This document shows, in pieces, positions 44,028-52,804 of a DNA stretch of 64,000 nucleotides. Each line of letters begins with the position of its first letter. Positions within the stretch are counted from its first letter, which is position 1. This DNA is from WRAV01 sp050950205. Its GTDB lineage: Bacteria > Bacillota > Clostridia > Oscillospirales > Ruminococcaceae. The notes under the pieces are model-generated. The model ran no database searches, was not told the DNA's origin, and worked only from the letters and a program-made list of their open reading frames with translations. The position numbers and the translations under genes were made by a program. The DNA lies in the NCBI GenBank assembly GCA_050950205.1, contig JBMNHF010000020.1, positions 62,001-126,000 on the forward strand, given 5' to 3'.

Positions 44028-44342
44028 TTGAACATCACGGATATTCGGATAAGACGGACTTATCAGGATGCGCGACTCAAGGCACTAGTTTCTGTTACCA
44101 TCGACCACGATCTCGCCGTTCATGACATCAAAGTAATCGAAGGGCCGGAGCGATTGTTTGTCGCCATGCCCAGCCGCAAAGACGACAACGGAGTGTTTCG
44201 GGATATTGCTCATCCCATTACCCCGGAGGCCAGGGCCAGCCTGGAAAGCGCTATTTTGTCTGCCTATCACGAATATCTGCAGCGAATGCAGGCAGAGGCT
44301 CAGGAGGCGCAGTCCCAATCCGGGCCAGAGGACGTGGAGTGA
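44028..44342 (+). CDS. spoVG: SpoVG-family regulator
   Basis: Small nucleic-acid-binding regulator of 104 residues involved in sporulation and cell-envelope gene control in Firmicutes. It begins LNITDIRIRR, followed by KALVSVTIDHDLAVHDIKVIEG and the signature FVAMPSRKDDNGVFRDIAHPI. The start is the TTG at 44028, after GGGAGG; the open frame further upstream to 43899 is not conserved in the family. Its C-terminal tail is Gln/Glu-rich. Confidence 0.95.
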   Translation: MNITDIRIRRTYQDARLKALVSVTIDHDLAVHDIKVIEGPERLFVAMPSRKDDNGVFRDIAHPITPEARASLESAILSAYHEYLQRMQAEAQEAQSQSGPEDVE

Positions 44343-44360
44343 ACCGGTATCTATCGAGAA

Positions 44361-44393
44361 AACCAAGCTGTAACTGCTTTACAGCTTGGTTTT
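44361..44393. terminator. Bidirectional terminator after spoVG
   Basis: A perfect 13-bp stem AACCAAGCTGTAA (44361-44373 with 44379-44391) with five-base loop and flanking A/T runs, between converging genes. Confidence 0.9.
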
Positions 44394-44412
44394 ATGTTGC
44401 GTCAGCTTACTT

Positions 44413-45054
44413 TTACAGCGATACATATTCCGTCTGCTGATGAAGGCGACTGCATAAATTGTAAAACTCCCGGTAACAGCGGTTGCCCTCCTCCATCCGC
44501 TCGGGGCTATTTTCCTCACCACACAGGCGGGCATAAATTCTGCCGATTTCGTCGTCCACACAGGTTTCCGAGCGCTCGCAGAGTATGTAGAGGGAATAGG
44601 CCGCCATATCCCGCACATGGTCTGCCAAAATAGGAGTTTCCTGTTCCAGATCGGCGTAAAAGACATTGAGGGCAGTTTGAGCCAGAATGGAGTTGGGGGA
44701 AAGGTCGGCAATCACCCGGTTGATGACATAGGAATACAGCACCGCCTTGTGGTGCTCCCGCACAGCCAGCTCTCCCTGAAAGGCCGGATCGTTGAGGCTC
44801 TCGGCCACCCGTTCCCGCAGCGCCAAGGCAAACTGACGCCCCAAGCTTCGGGCTTTTTCTACGTTTCCGGAGCTTTTTTGTTCCAGGTAGACCTTGGCCT
44901 CCGCCTCTCCCCCATCGGAAGGCGCAGGCTTAAAGCTATCCCCGGCAATCTTCATATCTTCGTCCCCCGCCATCGCAAAAAGGCCGGGCAAAGCATTGTT
45001 TTTTGCTGCCAGGAGCGTCATTCCCACCAAACATAAAAGACCCAGCTCAAACAT
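44413..45054 (-). CDS. Uncharacterised protein with N-terminal hydrophobic segment
   Basis: No family recognised. 213 residues; residues 3-30 are hydrophobic (ELGLLCLVGMTLLAA…LPGLFAMAG) and may be a membrane anchor or signal. The rest is soluble and helical, with acidic/charged stretches and a cysteine-containing tail (LCERSETCVDDEI…LCGEE…CYREFYNLC). It overlaps the end of the TSCPD gene by eight bases and is surely co-transcribed with it. The pair lies between two converging terminators. Confidence 0.7.
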   Translation of the reverse strand: MFELGLLCLVGMTLLAAKNNALPGLFAMAGDEDMKIAGDSFKPAPSDGGEAEAKVYLEQKSSGNVEKARSLGRQFALALRERVAESLNDPAFQGELAVREHHKAVLYSYVINRVIADLSPNSILAQTALNVFYADLEQETPILADHVRDMAAYSLYILCERSETCVDDEIGRIYARLCGEENSPERMEEGNRCYREFYNLCSRLHQQTEYVSL

Positions 45055-45316
45055 CTTCCGTTTTCTCCCCTTTTTCCAACACCTCGCTCAAGGCTCTGGA
45101 AAGCTGATCCGGACAGGAAGTGGGCTTGTTTTCGCAGCGAATTCCTTGTAGCAGCTGCCGAACCTCCTGAGCTTTGCGTCCCCTGACCAACGCTCGCAAT
45201 CCCTGAGCGTTACCATGGCACCCGTTGGTAAATATGACATCGCGGATGATTCCATCCTCTATATCCAAAAATATTTCTCGGGAACAGGTGCCTATGGTCC
45301 GATAAGTATAGGTCAT
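45047..45316 (-). CDS. TSCPD-domain protein
   Basis: A small protein of 89 residues with the TSCPD domain also found at the C-terminus of class II ribonucleotide reductases. It contains TCSREIFLDIEDGIIRDV, GCHGNAQGLRALV and the name-giving TSCPDQLSRAL. The free-standing family is common in Clostridia, of unknown function; the conserved cysteines suggest metal or redox chemistry (inference). A TATAAT at 45357-45362 may be its -10 box. Confidence 0.85.
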   Translation of the reverse strand: MTYTYRTIGTCSREIFLDIEDGIIRDVIFTNGCHGNAQGLRALVRGRKAQEVRQLLQGIRCENKPTSCPDQLSRALSEVLEKGEKTEDV

Positions 45317-45626
45317 TTAAGCCGTTGCACTCCAATAACTATATTTTTACTTCTATATTATAGCATGCCCCAAGTCTGTCAGTAAAGGGATATTCCCTTA
45401 ATATTTGATTTGTTTCCGATAAAATACAAAGCATTCCTAACAGGGGACCGTCTGTATCCTCTATACTCTATATCTATGCAGGGACAAACCTTTTATGTCT
45501 TTTCCACCAAGTTTTATGCTGAATTTTGCATAAAAAGCAACTTCTGCTCCGCCAATTCCACACTGCCAAATATGGTTCTGACACAACAAAGCCCCCTACT
45601 GGGCGGGGGCTTTGTGCAAACAGGTG
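45317..45626. other. Intergenic region between TSCPD and lysozyme genes
   Basis: No gene seen apart from an AT-rich stretch holding a minus-strand TATAAT at 45357-45362 and the terminator at 45587-45614. Confidence 0.5.
45587..45614 (-). terminator. Terminator of the GH25 lysozyme gene
   Basis: A 10-bp stem CAAAGCCCCC (45587-45596 with 45605-45614), 13 bases after the stop. The tail is TTGTTGTG, a modest U-tract. Confidence 0.7.
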
Positions 45627-46757
45627 TTATAGGTACAAAAGGGAATTTAGTGTTTCCAGGTTGAGGTTTCCATCGGCATAGAGGCCATGCTCCAACTGAT
45701 ATTCGTAGATGGCCTGAGCGGTGGCATCGTCGTAGTATCCGGAGGGAGCCTGACGGTAAAACCCTTTGTAAAACAGCCGAACTTGAAGCAGATAGGTGAT
45801 ATTCCCCTTGGTTCTTCCCTTGACATAGTTGATGCTTTTCAGGTGCTGACCGGCAATGTCGGTAAGGGTGGGGTAAATATCATAATTCTTTCCGAACTGA
45901 CGGTTCACTTCGGTTTGCAGACCAATATCAATGGCTGCATTCATGTGATCCATGTTGAGGGTGTCTAAATTAAGGCCTACATTATAGCGTTGGTTGAGGG
46001 TATGCTTAATCGAACGGGAAATTGCGGCGTCTACCGTTACCCTTTTGCCTTGGCTAACGGCCCAATCATCGTAAGCCACATTTAAATCCACCCGCCCGCT
46101 AATACCGGGAACGCTGCCGTAGGAAGTGTACTGCCAAATGGCTTGTCCCAAAGCAGGTTCTTCCTTGTAGTTGGCCACCCAAAGCTTGTAGTCCCCCAGA
46201 GCATTGATGTCCAGGCGCTCCCGGAAGAAGTTGGAATAACTGTAAAACATCACATCGTAGCCAGCCGCTCGAACCTCTTCCATAAACAGCTTGCTCAAGC
46301 GGGTCAGCTCAGCGCGGGAAAGGCCTCGGTGAGCCTCCACGTCCAAGGCGACGGGGTATGTAATATAAACTTGGCGCAGCTGAGAAATAAACAGTTCTGC
46401 TTCCGCCATCATAGAATGGTAATCGGTAAATTTGGCGTAGTGATATGCCCCCACCAAAAGTCCTTCGCTGTAGGCCCCCAGGGCGTTATGGACAAAGGTT
46501 TCGTCGATTTGATTGCCAAAAGAGGCTCTGGCCATAACGAATTTCACATCACTGTTGGCAACCTTGGCCCAGTTGATGTTGCCCTGATATTTGGAAACGT
46601 CAATTCCTGCAATGCCACCCACCGCTGCCGCAGCATCCAATGTCTTGATGGTGACAGCCCCGTGGGCTTGCATGGGCGCCATCAGGGTAAAACCCAGCAG
46701 CAAAAACGTTGTCAGAACAAAAGCAAGTACCTTTTTATGTATCAATCCAGTGCTCAT
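45627..46757 (-). CDS. Secreted GH25 lysozyme with C-terminal peptidoglycan-binding domain
   Basis: A 376-residue cell-wall hydrolase. A signal peptide (residues 1-33, KKVLAFVLTTFLLLGFTLMAPMQAHG) is followed by a GH25 domain from IAGIDVSKYQGNINW to QYTSYGSVPGISGRVDLN. The catalytic Asp/Glu pair is in PVALDVEAH near residue 145, and DVSKYQG carries another active-site Asp. From about residue 240 a region without a firm assignment leads into a peptidoglycan-binding-like helical domain (YYDDATAQAIYEYQLEHGL). Likely autolysin for wall turnover or sporulation. Transcribed alone. Confidence 0.9.
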   Translation of the reverse strand: MSTGLIHKKVLAFVLTTFLLLGFTLMAPMQAHGAVTIKTLDAAAAVGGIAGIDVSKYQGNINWAKVANSDVKFVMARASFGNQIDETFVHNALGAYSEGLLVGAYHYAKFTDYHSMMAEAELFISQLRQVYITYPVALDVEAHRGLSRAELTRLSKLFMEEVRAAGYDVMFYSYSNFFRERLDINALGDYKLWVANYKEEPALGQAIWQYTSYGSVPGISGRVDLNVAYDDWAVSQGKRVTVDAAISRSIKHTLNQRYNVGLNLDTLNMDHMNAAIDIGLQTEVNRQFGKNYDIYPTLTDIAGQHLKSINYVKGRTKGNITYLLQVRLFYKGFYRQAPSGYYDDATAQAIYEYQLEHGLYADGNLNLETLNSLLYL

Positions 46758-47013
46758 TTACGACCTCCCAAACCAAATATTATCAGTATTCGACCAATTT
46801 TTCAGCCATATTATACCATCAGTATAGCAAACCCACCTGGCAGAAGCAAGCCAATTTCAAAGGAATAAACTTCCACAATTAATGTGCCTGAAAATCATAG
46901 ATTTCTTCCCTCTTGGCGGAATTTGTCCTATTTGTTCGAATATCATTCAATCCACGTTCATAATTTCTACATAAAATGTAAAAGAAGGAACTACTTGGAC
47001 AGGAGTGCCGTTT

Positions 47014-47880
47014 ATGAATCGTTATGACTGTATCATCGTTGGAAGCGGGCCTGCCGGCCTGGAGGCGGCGGTCAACCTATCCATTCGGGGCAAGAGCTTT
47101 TTGCTGTTTGGAAACGACAACCTGAGCATCAAGCTGGAAACCGCCCCCCGCATTGACAACTACCTGGGCCTGCCCGGTATTTCGGGACGGGAACTGCAGC
47201 GGCGGTACCGGGAACATCTGGCAAGTATGAACATCCAACTGCAAACCGAACAGGTCAACCTGGTTTACCCCATGGGGGACTACTTTTCGGTAGCCACCAA
47301 CAAAGATACTTACCAAGCATCTACCGTTATTCTTGCAACGGGCACGTCTCCTGTCAAGTTGCTGCCGGGAGAGGAGCGGCTGCTGGGCAGAGGGGTTGGC
47401 TATTGCGCCACCTGCGACGCTCCCCTCTACCGGGGCAAAACAGTGGCGGTGGTAGGCTGGAGTGATGAGGCGGTGCTGGAAGCCAACTTTGTGGCAGAGC
47501 TGGCCAAAACAGTGTACTATCTGCCGGTGCGAAAATACTCTCAAACCTTGCGGGAGAACATCCACCTCTTAACCAGCCCCCCCGTAGAAATTCTGGGGGA
47601 ACATCAGGTGGAAGCCTTAAAAACCAAAACCGAAACCATTGCCGTAGACGGCGTTTTTCTGCTGCGGGATAGCATTGCGCCTTCCTCTTTGGTGCCGGGA
47701 ATTCAGGTGGAAAACGGGTTTATCTCGGTGGATTCCGATATGCAAACCAACCTGCCGGGCTGCTTTGCCGCCGGAGACTGCACCGGAAAGCCTCATCAGC
47801 TGATGCGGGCAGCGGGACAGGGGCAGACAGCCGCTCTTTCGGTCACCACCTATCTGGACCGAAAGGCGGCGCAGTCATAG
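47014..47880 (+). CDS. Thioredoxin reductase-like flavoprotein, probably not NADPH-dependent
   Basis: A 288-residue flavoprotein of the thioredoxin reductase family: FAD loop CIIVGSGPAGLEAAVNLS, redox pair in CATCDAPLY near residue 133, and C-terminal GCFAAGDCTGKPHQLMRAAGQG. Where NADPH-using enzymes have GGGNSA and HRRxxxRA, this one has VVGWSDEAVLEA and LPVRKYSQTL, so the NADPH motifs are lost. Clostridial ferredoxin-dependent flavin thioredoxin reductases show the same loss. The ATG at 47014 lies eight bases after AGGAG; the GTG at 47005 overlaps that site. The thioredoxin gene follows 112 bases downstream. Confidence 0.82.
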   Translation: MNRYDCIIVGSGPAGLEAAVNLSIRGKSFLLFGNDNLSIKLETAPRIDNYLGLPGISGRELQRRYREHLASMNIQLQTEQVNLVYPMGDYFSVATNKDTYQASTVILATGTSPVKLLPGEERLLGRGVGYCATCDAPLYRGKTVAVVGWSDEAVLEANFVAELAKTVYYLPVRKYSQTLRENIHLLTSPPVEILGEHQVEALKTKTETIAVDGVFLLRDSIAPSSLVPGIQVENGFISVDSDMQTNLPGCFAAGDCTGKPHQLMRAAGQGQTAALSVTTYLDRKAAQS

Positions 47881-47992
47881 CCGGAATTTGAAATCCCAGT
47901 CCTTCCTTGCAAACGGGAAAAAATCTGGGTATACTATGGACATCCCCTTTCTCAAAAGGCGGTACCCCAAAGTTTAGGGAGGACTTGTAATC

Positions 47993-48304
47993 ATGCTGGA
48001 ACTTAGTCGTGATTCTTTTCAAATCTTGATCGAAGGAGAAACCCCTGCGCTGGTGGATTTTTGGGCCCCCTGGTGCATGCCTTGCCGGGTATTCGCCCCC
48101 GTGCTGGAAGATTTGTCCGACGAGCTGGATGGCAAAGTGGAATTTGCCAAGGTCAATATCGACGATCATCCCGATCTTGCCACCCAGTACGGTATTTCCA
48201 GTATCCCCACCATCATTCTCTTCCACAAGGGAAAACCAGTCACCCAGATGGTTGGCGTGCAGTCCAGAGATAAGGTGCTGGGTACCATTACGGCCCATAT
48301 TTAA
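47993..48304 (+). CDS. trxA: Thioredoxin with CMPC active site
   Basis: A 103-residue thioredoxin. The fold is intact: VDFWAPWCMPCRVFAPVLE holds the active site as WCMPC instead of the common WCGPC, with the cis-proline in ISSIPTIILFHKG. Partner of the flavoprotein encoded just upstream. The Met between the cysteines should change redox potential or partner choice (inference). ATG at 47993 behind GGGAGGA. Confidence 0.93.
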   Translation: MLELSRDSFQILIEGETPALVDFWAPWCMPCRVFAPVLEDLSDELDGKVEFAKVNIDDHPDLATQYGISSIPTIILFHKGKPVTQMVGVQSRDKVLGTITAHI

Positions 48305-48338
48305 CCCGTGGATACAGCAAAACAGATAAAAATACAAC

Positions 48339-48374
48339 GAGGGAGCAGGGCGACAGTCCCCTCCCTCCTTTTTT
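48339..48374 (+). terminator. Terminator of the thioredoxin genes
   Basis: GAGGGAG (48339-48345) pairs with CTCCCTC (48361-48367), followed by CTTTTTT. Confidence 0.8.
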
Positions 48375-48453
48375 GCCGTGGTACACGCAGTAAAATCTCA
48401 CCTTTTCTCCACTATAACAGTAGGATACCTTAAGATACCGGAACGGAGCCTCT

Positions 48454-50358
48454 ATGATCATCTCGTTTGAAAATGTTGAAAAAAGCTATGGGGCCTCCCC
48501 GGTTTTGCGGGGAGTAAGCGCCCGCATTGAAGACACCGACCGAATTGGCCTCATCGGCCGCAACGGCGCGGGAAAAACCACGTTACTCAACATCCTGTAC
48601 GGGGATTTGGAGCCGGATGGCGGAACCATTTCCCGGGCGGATAAAACCTTTGGCTTTTTGCGCCAGAACAGCGGTCTTTCCTCCGGCAACACCATTTGGG
48701 AGGAGATGCGCTCGGTTTTTGCTCCTCTGCTGGAAGCGGAACAGCAGCTGCGCTCTCTGGAACAGCGGATTGCCCAAACGCCGGTGGAAGATCCCTCCTA
48801 TCAGGAGCTGGCCGCCCGCTATGCCCATCTGCAGGGATTTTTTGAACAGCGGGATGGCTACCTCATCGATGTGAAAATTCGCACCATTCTTTCGGGAATG
48901 GGCTTTGCCGACACCGACCCCCAAACTCCGGTGGAGGTGCTTTCCGGCGGAGAAAAAACCCGCCTTGCCATCTGCAAGCTGCTGTTGGAGCAGCCGGATC
49001 TTCTTATTTTGGACGAGCCCACCAACCACCTTGATTTTAACACCCTAAACTGGCTGGAGGACTATCTTCTCAGCTACAAGGGAGCCTTGCTGGTGGTTTC
49101 TCACGACCGATATTTCCTGGATAAAATTTGCAACTGCATCTGGGAGGTGGAATGCCACCAGCTCATCACCTATCCCGGCAACTACAGCCGATATGTGGTT
49201 CTGAAAGAAGAGCGGGTGGAGCGCCAGCAAAAAGAGTGGGAAATCCAGCAGCGGCAGATTGAGGAAATGGAAGATTTCATCGCCCGAAACATTGTGCGGG
49301 CCTCCACCACCGCCCGGGCTCAGTCCCGCCGCAAAGCTTTGGAAAAGATGGAGCTGGTGGAGCGACCCCGTCCCCCTGCCCGCCCCCCCAAACTGCGGTT
49401 TACCTATGGCCGGGAACCGGTCAAGGACGTGCTTTTGGTGGAAAACTTAAGCCTGGTGGTGGGCGAGGGAATGGAGCAGCGCACCCTGTGCTCCCATGTG
49501 GACTTGCAGGTGACCCGGGGAGAAAAGATTGCCCTAGTGGGAGCCAACGGCATTGGAAAAACCACCTTTTTATCGGCTTTGGTGGGACTGACCACTCCCC
49601 AGTCGGGAAAGATTGAGTGGGGAGTCAACACCGAGGTGAGCTACTTTGAACAGGAAGAGTTCGGCCTTCGCTCCACCAAAACCGCTTTGGACGAGCTGTG
49701 GGATCGGTTTCCCCAAAAGACGGAGCGAGAGCTGCGCACCCTGCTGGGGAACATGGGCCTGACGGGAGATGATGTTTATAAAAAGGTGGGTGAGCTTTCC
49801 GGCGGAGAGCGAGCCAAGCTCAAATTTGCCATTCTGGCCCTGCGCTGCGGCAATGTGCTGGTGATGGACGAGCCCACCAACCATCTGGATTTAGCCTCCA
49901 AAGAGGCTTTGGACAAGGCCCTGCAGGAATACACCGGCACCCTGCTGGTGGTTTCCCACGACCGATATCTGCTCAATAAATTCCCCGACAAAATCGCCGA
50001 GATGCACACCGACGGCATCCGGCTTTACAAAGGCAATTACGATCGCTATCTGGCCAGCAAAAACAACCAACCCCCCGCCCCCAAACAACAGCAGCCGGAA
50101 AAACCGGCCAAGACATCCTCCTACCGGGGGAAAAAGCAGCGAAGCGAGGAGGCGGCCCGCCGGCGGGAGATTGCTCTTCTGGAGCAGGAAATTGAACAGC
50201 TGGAAGAGGAAATTGCCCGGCTGGAGGGGGAAATTGCAAGTCCCGAGGTGGCGGCGGATTACCTGTTGTTGCAGCAAACCTGCGACGTTTTGGAAGAAAA
50301 ACAAAAAGCTTACGACGATGCACTTTCCCGCTGGTCCCTTCTTTTGGAGGAAAGCTAA
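48454..50358 (+). CDS. ABC-F family ATPase
   Basis: A cytoplasmic ribosome-associated type ABC protein with two ATPase domains and no membrane part, 634 residues. First domain: GRNGAGKTTLL near residue 36, LSGGEKTRLAI and LLILDEPTNHLD. Linker around residues 240-310 is helical and charged. Second domain: GANGIGKTTFL, LSGGERAKLKFA and LVMDEPTNHLD. A C-terminal coiled coil rich in Glu follows. ABC-F proteins act in translation or ribosome protection; the length and C-terminal coil resemble Uup/YdiF-type members. Operon with the downstream permease (50 bases). Confidence 0.92.
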   Translation: MIISFENVEKSYGASPVLRGVSARIEDTDRIGLIGRNGAGKTTLLNILYGDLEPDGGTISRADKTFGFLRQNSGLSSGNTIWEEMRSVFAPLLEAEQQLRSLEQRIAQTPVEDPSYQELAARYAHLQGFFEQRDGYLIDVKIRTILSGMGFADTDPQTPVEVLSGGEKTRLAICKLLLEQPDLLILDEPTNHLDFNTLNWLEDYLLSYKGALLVVSHDRYFLDKICNCIWEVECHQLITYPGNYSRYVVLKEERVERQQKEWEIQQRQIEEMEDFIARNIVRASTTARAQSRRKALEKMELVERPRPPARPPKLRFTYGREPVKDVLLVENLSLVVGEGMEQRTLCSHVDLQVTRGEKIALVGANGIGKTTFLSALVGLTTPQSGKIEWGVNTEVSYFEQEEFGLRSTKTALDELWDRFPQKTERELRTLLGNMGLTGDDVYKKVGELSGGERAKLKFAILALRCGNVLVMDEPTNHLDLASKEALDKALQEYTGTLLVVSHDRYLLNKFPDKIAEMHTDGIRLYKGNYDRYLASKNNQPPAPKQQQPEKPAKTSSYRGKKQRSEEAARRREIALLEQEIEQLEEEIARLEGEIASPEVAADYLLLQQTCDVLEEKQKAYDDALSRWSLLLEES

Positions 50359-50408
50359 CCATATTTTCCCGGACTGAACCGGAATCATCGCAGAGATGAG
50401 GAGACTCT

Positions 50409-51617
50409 ATGAAATTTGAACGCAACGACAAATACACCACCATTGCTATCTACGCCCTACTGGTGATTATCTGCAGCATTGTCTTTCACGAGGGTTTTAA
50501 AAACCTAGGGATGGTAAGCGGGTTTGTAGGCCGGGTGGCAGGCTATTTGCAGCCCATCACCAACGGCATTGTATTTGCCTTTCTTCTCAACCCTCTGCTG
50601 CGCTTTCTGGAAGAGCGTCTGCTGTCCCGCTTTGCCCTCAAGCCCCTTTCCCGCCGGGTAGCGGGGCTGATTCTCACCTATCTGCTGGCCTTTACCTTTG
50701 TAGGTCTCTTTTCCTCTTTGGTGGCACCGCAGATTTTTTCCAGCATCCAAAGCATCCTCAACAACCTGCAGATCTACTTTAAAGCTCTGGAAAAATGGTA
50801 CCTCAACATCACCAGCTTTATCGGGAGCTTCGGTGAGAGTACCGAATTCGAACGGTTGCTCATTGGTTTGCTTTCTCAGCTGTTGGATTCCCTGCGGAAT
50901 CTGGCAGCAGGAGCCAGCGACTACTTTTACACCCTGCTGCCGGGAGTGCTCAGCGCCACCCAGCGCGTCACCACCTCCATCGTCAACCTGTTTTTGGGGG
51001 TTATTGTCTCCATCTACCTGCTAATGGACCGGGAAAAGCTCTTTGCCCAGCTGAAAAAGATTCTGCGGGCCTTTACCTCCGACAGATCCTATCGCCTCAT
51101 CACCGATATTGCCCTGGACGCCAACCGCATCCTCAGTGGTTTTGTGCTGGGCAAGGTGATCGACTCTTTGATTATTGGGGTGCTCTGCTTTATCGGTATG
51201 AGTATTCTACGGCTTCCCTTTGCGGTGCTCATCAGCTTTATTGTGGGGATAACCAATGTGATTCCCTACTTTGGGCCCTTTCTGGGAGCCATTCCCGGTG
51301 CCCTTATCATAGCCGTGATCAGTCCTATCCAAGCGGTGTGGTTTCTGCTCTTTATTCTGGTGCTCCAGCAGTTTGACGGCAATATTCTGGGGCCAAAGAT
51401 TCTGGGAGACAGCATCGGCCTTTCGCCTTTGTGGATTATCCTGTCCATCATGCTGTTCAGCGGCCTGCTGGGTGTGGTGGGAATGTTTATTGGTGTGCCC
51501 CTTTTTGCCATCATCTACTCTCTGGTCAAGCGGTTTGTCACCTTTTTGCTGGAACGCAAGGGGGAGTCCCCCAACACTTGGGACTATGCGTCCCCTAAAA
51601 ACCCCCGCATTAAATAG
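50409..51617 (+). CDS. AI-2E family transporter (PerM/YtvI-like)
   Basis: A polytopic membrane protein of 402 residues with about eight hydrophobic segments: one near residue 15-30, two in the first 110 residues, a long extracellular helical loop, then VNLFLGVIVSIYLLMDREK and the C-terminal conserved block GITNVIPYFGPFLGAIPGALI with DGNILGPKILGDSIGLSP, diagnostic for the family. Transported substrate uncertain; some relatives are Na+/H+ antiporters. Strong coupling to the ABC-F gene by position. Confidence 0.92.
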   Translation: MKFERNDKYTTIAIYALLVIICSIVFHEGFKNLGMVSGFVGRVAGYLQPITNGIVFAFLLNPLLRFLEERLLSRFALKPLSRRVAGLILTYLLAFTFVGLFSSLVAPQIFSSIQSILNNLQIYFKALEKWYLNITSFIGSFGESTEFERLLIGLLSQLLDSLRNLAAGASDYFYTLLPGVLSATQRVTTSIVNLFLGVIVSIYLLMDREKLFAQLKKILRAFTSDRSYRLITDIALDANRILSGFVLGKVIDSLIIGVLCFIGMSILRLPFAVLISFIVGITNVIPYFGPFLGAIPGALIIAVISPIQAVWFLLFILVLQQFDGNILGPKILGDSIGLSPLWIILSIMLFSGLLGVVGMFIGVPLFAIIYSLVKRFVTFLLERKGESPNTWDYASPKNPRIK

Positions 51618-51664
51618 GGCTTGCTTTGCTCCCAAAAGTATGTGATTGATTCATAAGAAAGGCG

Positions 51665-52630
51665 ATGTATTGCTTGGATATCTTTTTGTTTAGCATCAAC
51701 GCCACCCTTCCGGTGGTGTTGTGTATGGCCGTTGGCATACTGCTGCGCTGGAGAAAAACCGTGGACCAACCCACCAGCAAGCAACTTTCTGCTCTGTGCT
51801 TTAAGCTGTTTCTTCCGGTTCTTACCTTTAACAACATACGAGCCATCGATTTTCGCTCCGAGTTTTCGCCCCGCTTGCTTACATACGCTTTTCTTGGTGT
51901 TATAGCAACCTTTTCGGCACTGCTGATTGTTTTTTCTTTCCTGTTAAAAGATAAAGAATGGTTGGCTGCCTGTGTTCATGTGGGCTTTCGCTCCAACTAT
52001 ATCATGCTGGGTATCCCCCTGGCTCAGAATATGTTTGGGCAAGAAGGCGTGCAGATTGCCTCCATGCTCATCCCAATGGCCACCATTCCCTTTAATTTTC
52101 TGACACTGTTTCTCTTCAGTCTGGCAGACACCGAAAACAACACCTCTGTGAGAGCACTGCTAAAGAGCACCGTCTCCAAGGTGGTGCAAAATCCCCTGAT
52201 TACCGCCATCTTTCTTGGTATCCTGGCTTCTCTCAGTGGCTTCTCCTTCCCTGCTTTTCTGGAAGCCACCCTGCGGAATATAGGCGGCGTTGCTTCCACT
52301 CTCTGCTTGATTGCGCTGGGTACCCAAATCACGTTGGAGCGAAAGCAGATGGAGGATATCCGAAAGGTGGCCGTCATGTGTTTGACCCGCCTTGTTTTTG
52401 TACCCGCCGTTATGATTCCCATTTTTGTGGCTTTGGGCTTTCGGGGGGCAGAGCTGGGAGCTTTGTTTGTTCTCTTTGCTTCTCCCTGCGCCAATTCCTG
52501 CGGTATCATGGCCCAGCAATACAACATAAAACCCCTGTTTACCGCTCAAGTGGTGGGCGCTACCACCCTGTTTAGCGGCTTGACTACTTTTATCGGCATC
52601 TTTCTGCTAAAAGCTCTGGGTCTTTTTTAG
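51665..52630 (+). CDS. AEC family transporter (auxin efflux carrier type)
   Basis: A membrane permease of 321 residues with about ten hydrophobic segments in the two-bundle arrangement of the AEC family; conserved features include FRSNYIMLGIPLAQNMFG and the C-terminal FASPCANSCGIMAQQYN. Such carriers move organic acids (malate, malonate) in bacteria. The ATG at 51665 is only two bases from AAAGG; TTG at 51674 is a better spaced alternative. A hairpin terminator follows at 52644. Confidence 0.9.
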   Translation: MYCLDIFLFSINATLPVVLCMAVGILLRWRKTVDQPTSKQLSALCFKLFLPVLTFNNIRAIDFRSEFSPRLLTYAFLGVIATFSALLIVFSFLLKDKEWLAACVHVGFRSNYIMLGIPLAQNMFGQEGVQIASMLIPMATIPFNFLTLFLFSLADTENNTSVRALLKSTVSKVVQNPLITAIFLGILASLSGFSFPAFLEATLRNIGGVASTLCLIALGTQITLERKQMEDIRKVAVMCLTRLVFVPAVMIPIFVALGFRGAELGALFVLFASPCANSCGIMAQQYNIKPLFTAQVVGATTLFSGLTTFIGIFLLKALGLF

Positions 52631-52643
52631 TGGAATATGCTTC

Positions 52644-52678
52644 AGCTCCCCAATGGTTTCGCCACGGGGAGCTTTTTT
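52644..52678 (+). terminator. Terminator after the AEC transporter
   Basis: AGCTCCCC (52644-52651) pairs with GGGGAGCT (52666-52673), followed by TTTTTT. Confidence 0.9.
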
Positions 52679-52804
52679 GGCAAATACTCCTATGGTAGAG
52701 AAAACTTTACCTTTTTCGTCTTATACCATAAAGAAGCCTGAAATAGGGACGAAAAACAATTAGAGGCTTATTGTTACATCACAGAATGGAAAGGAGAGAT
52801 GTTT

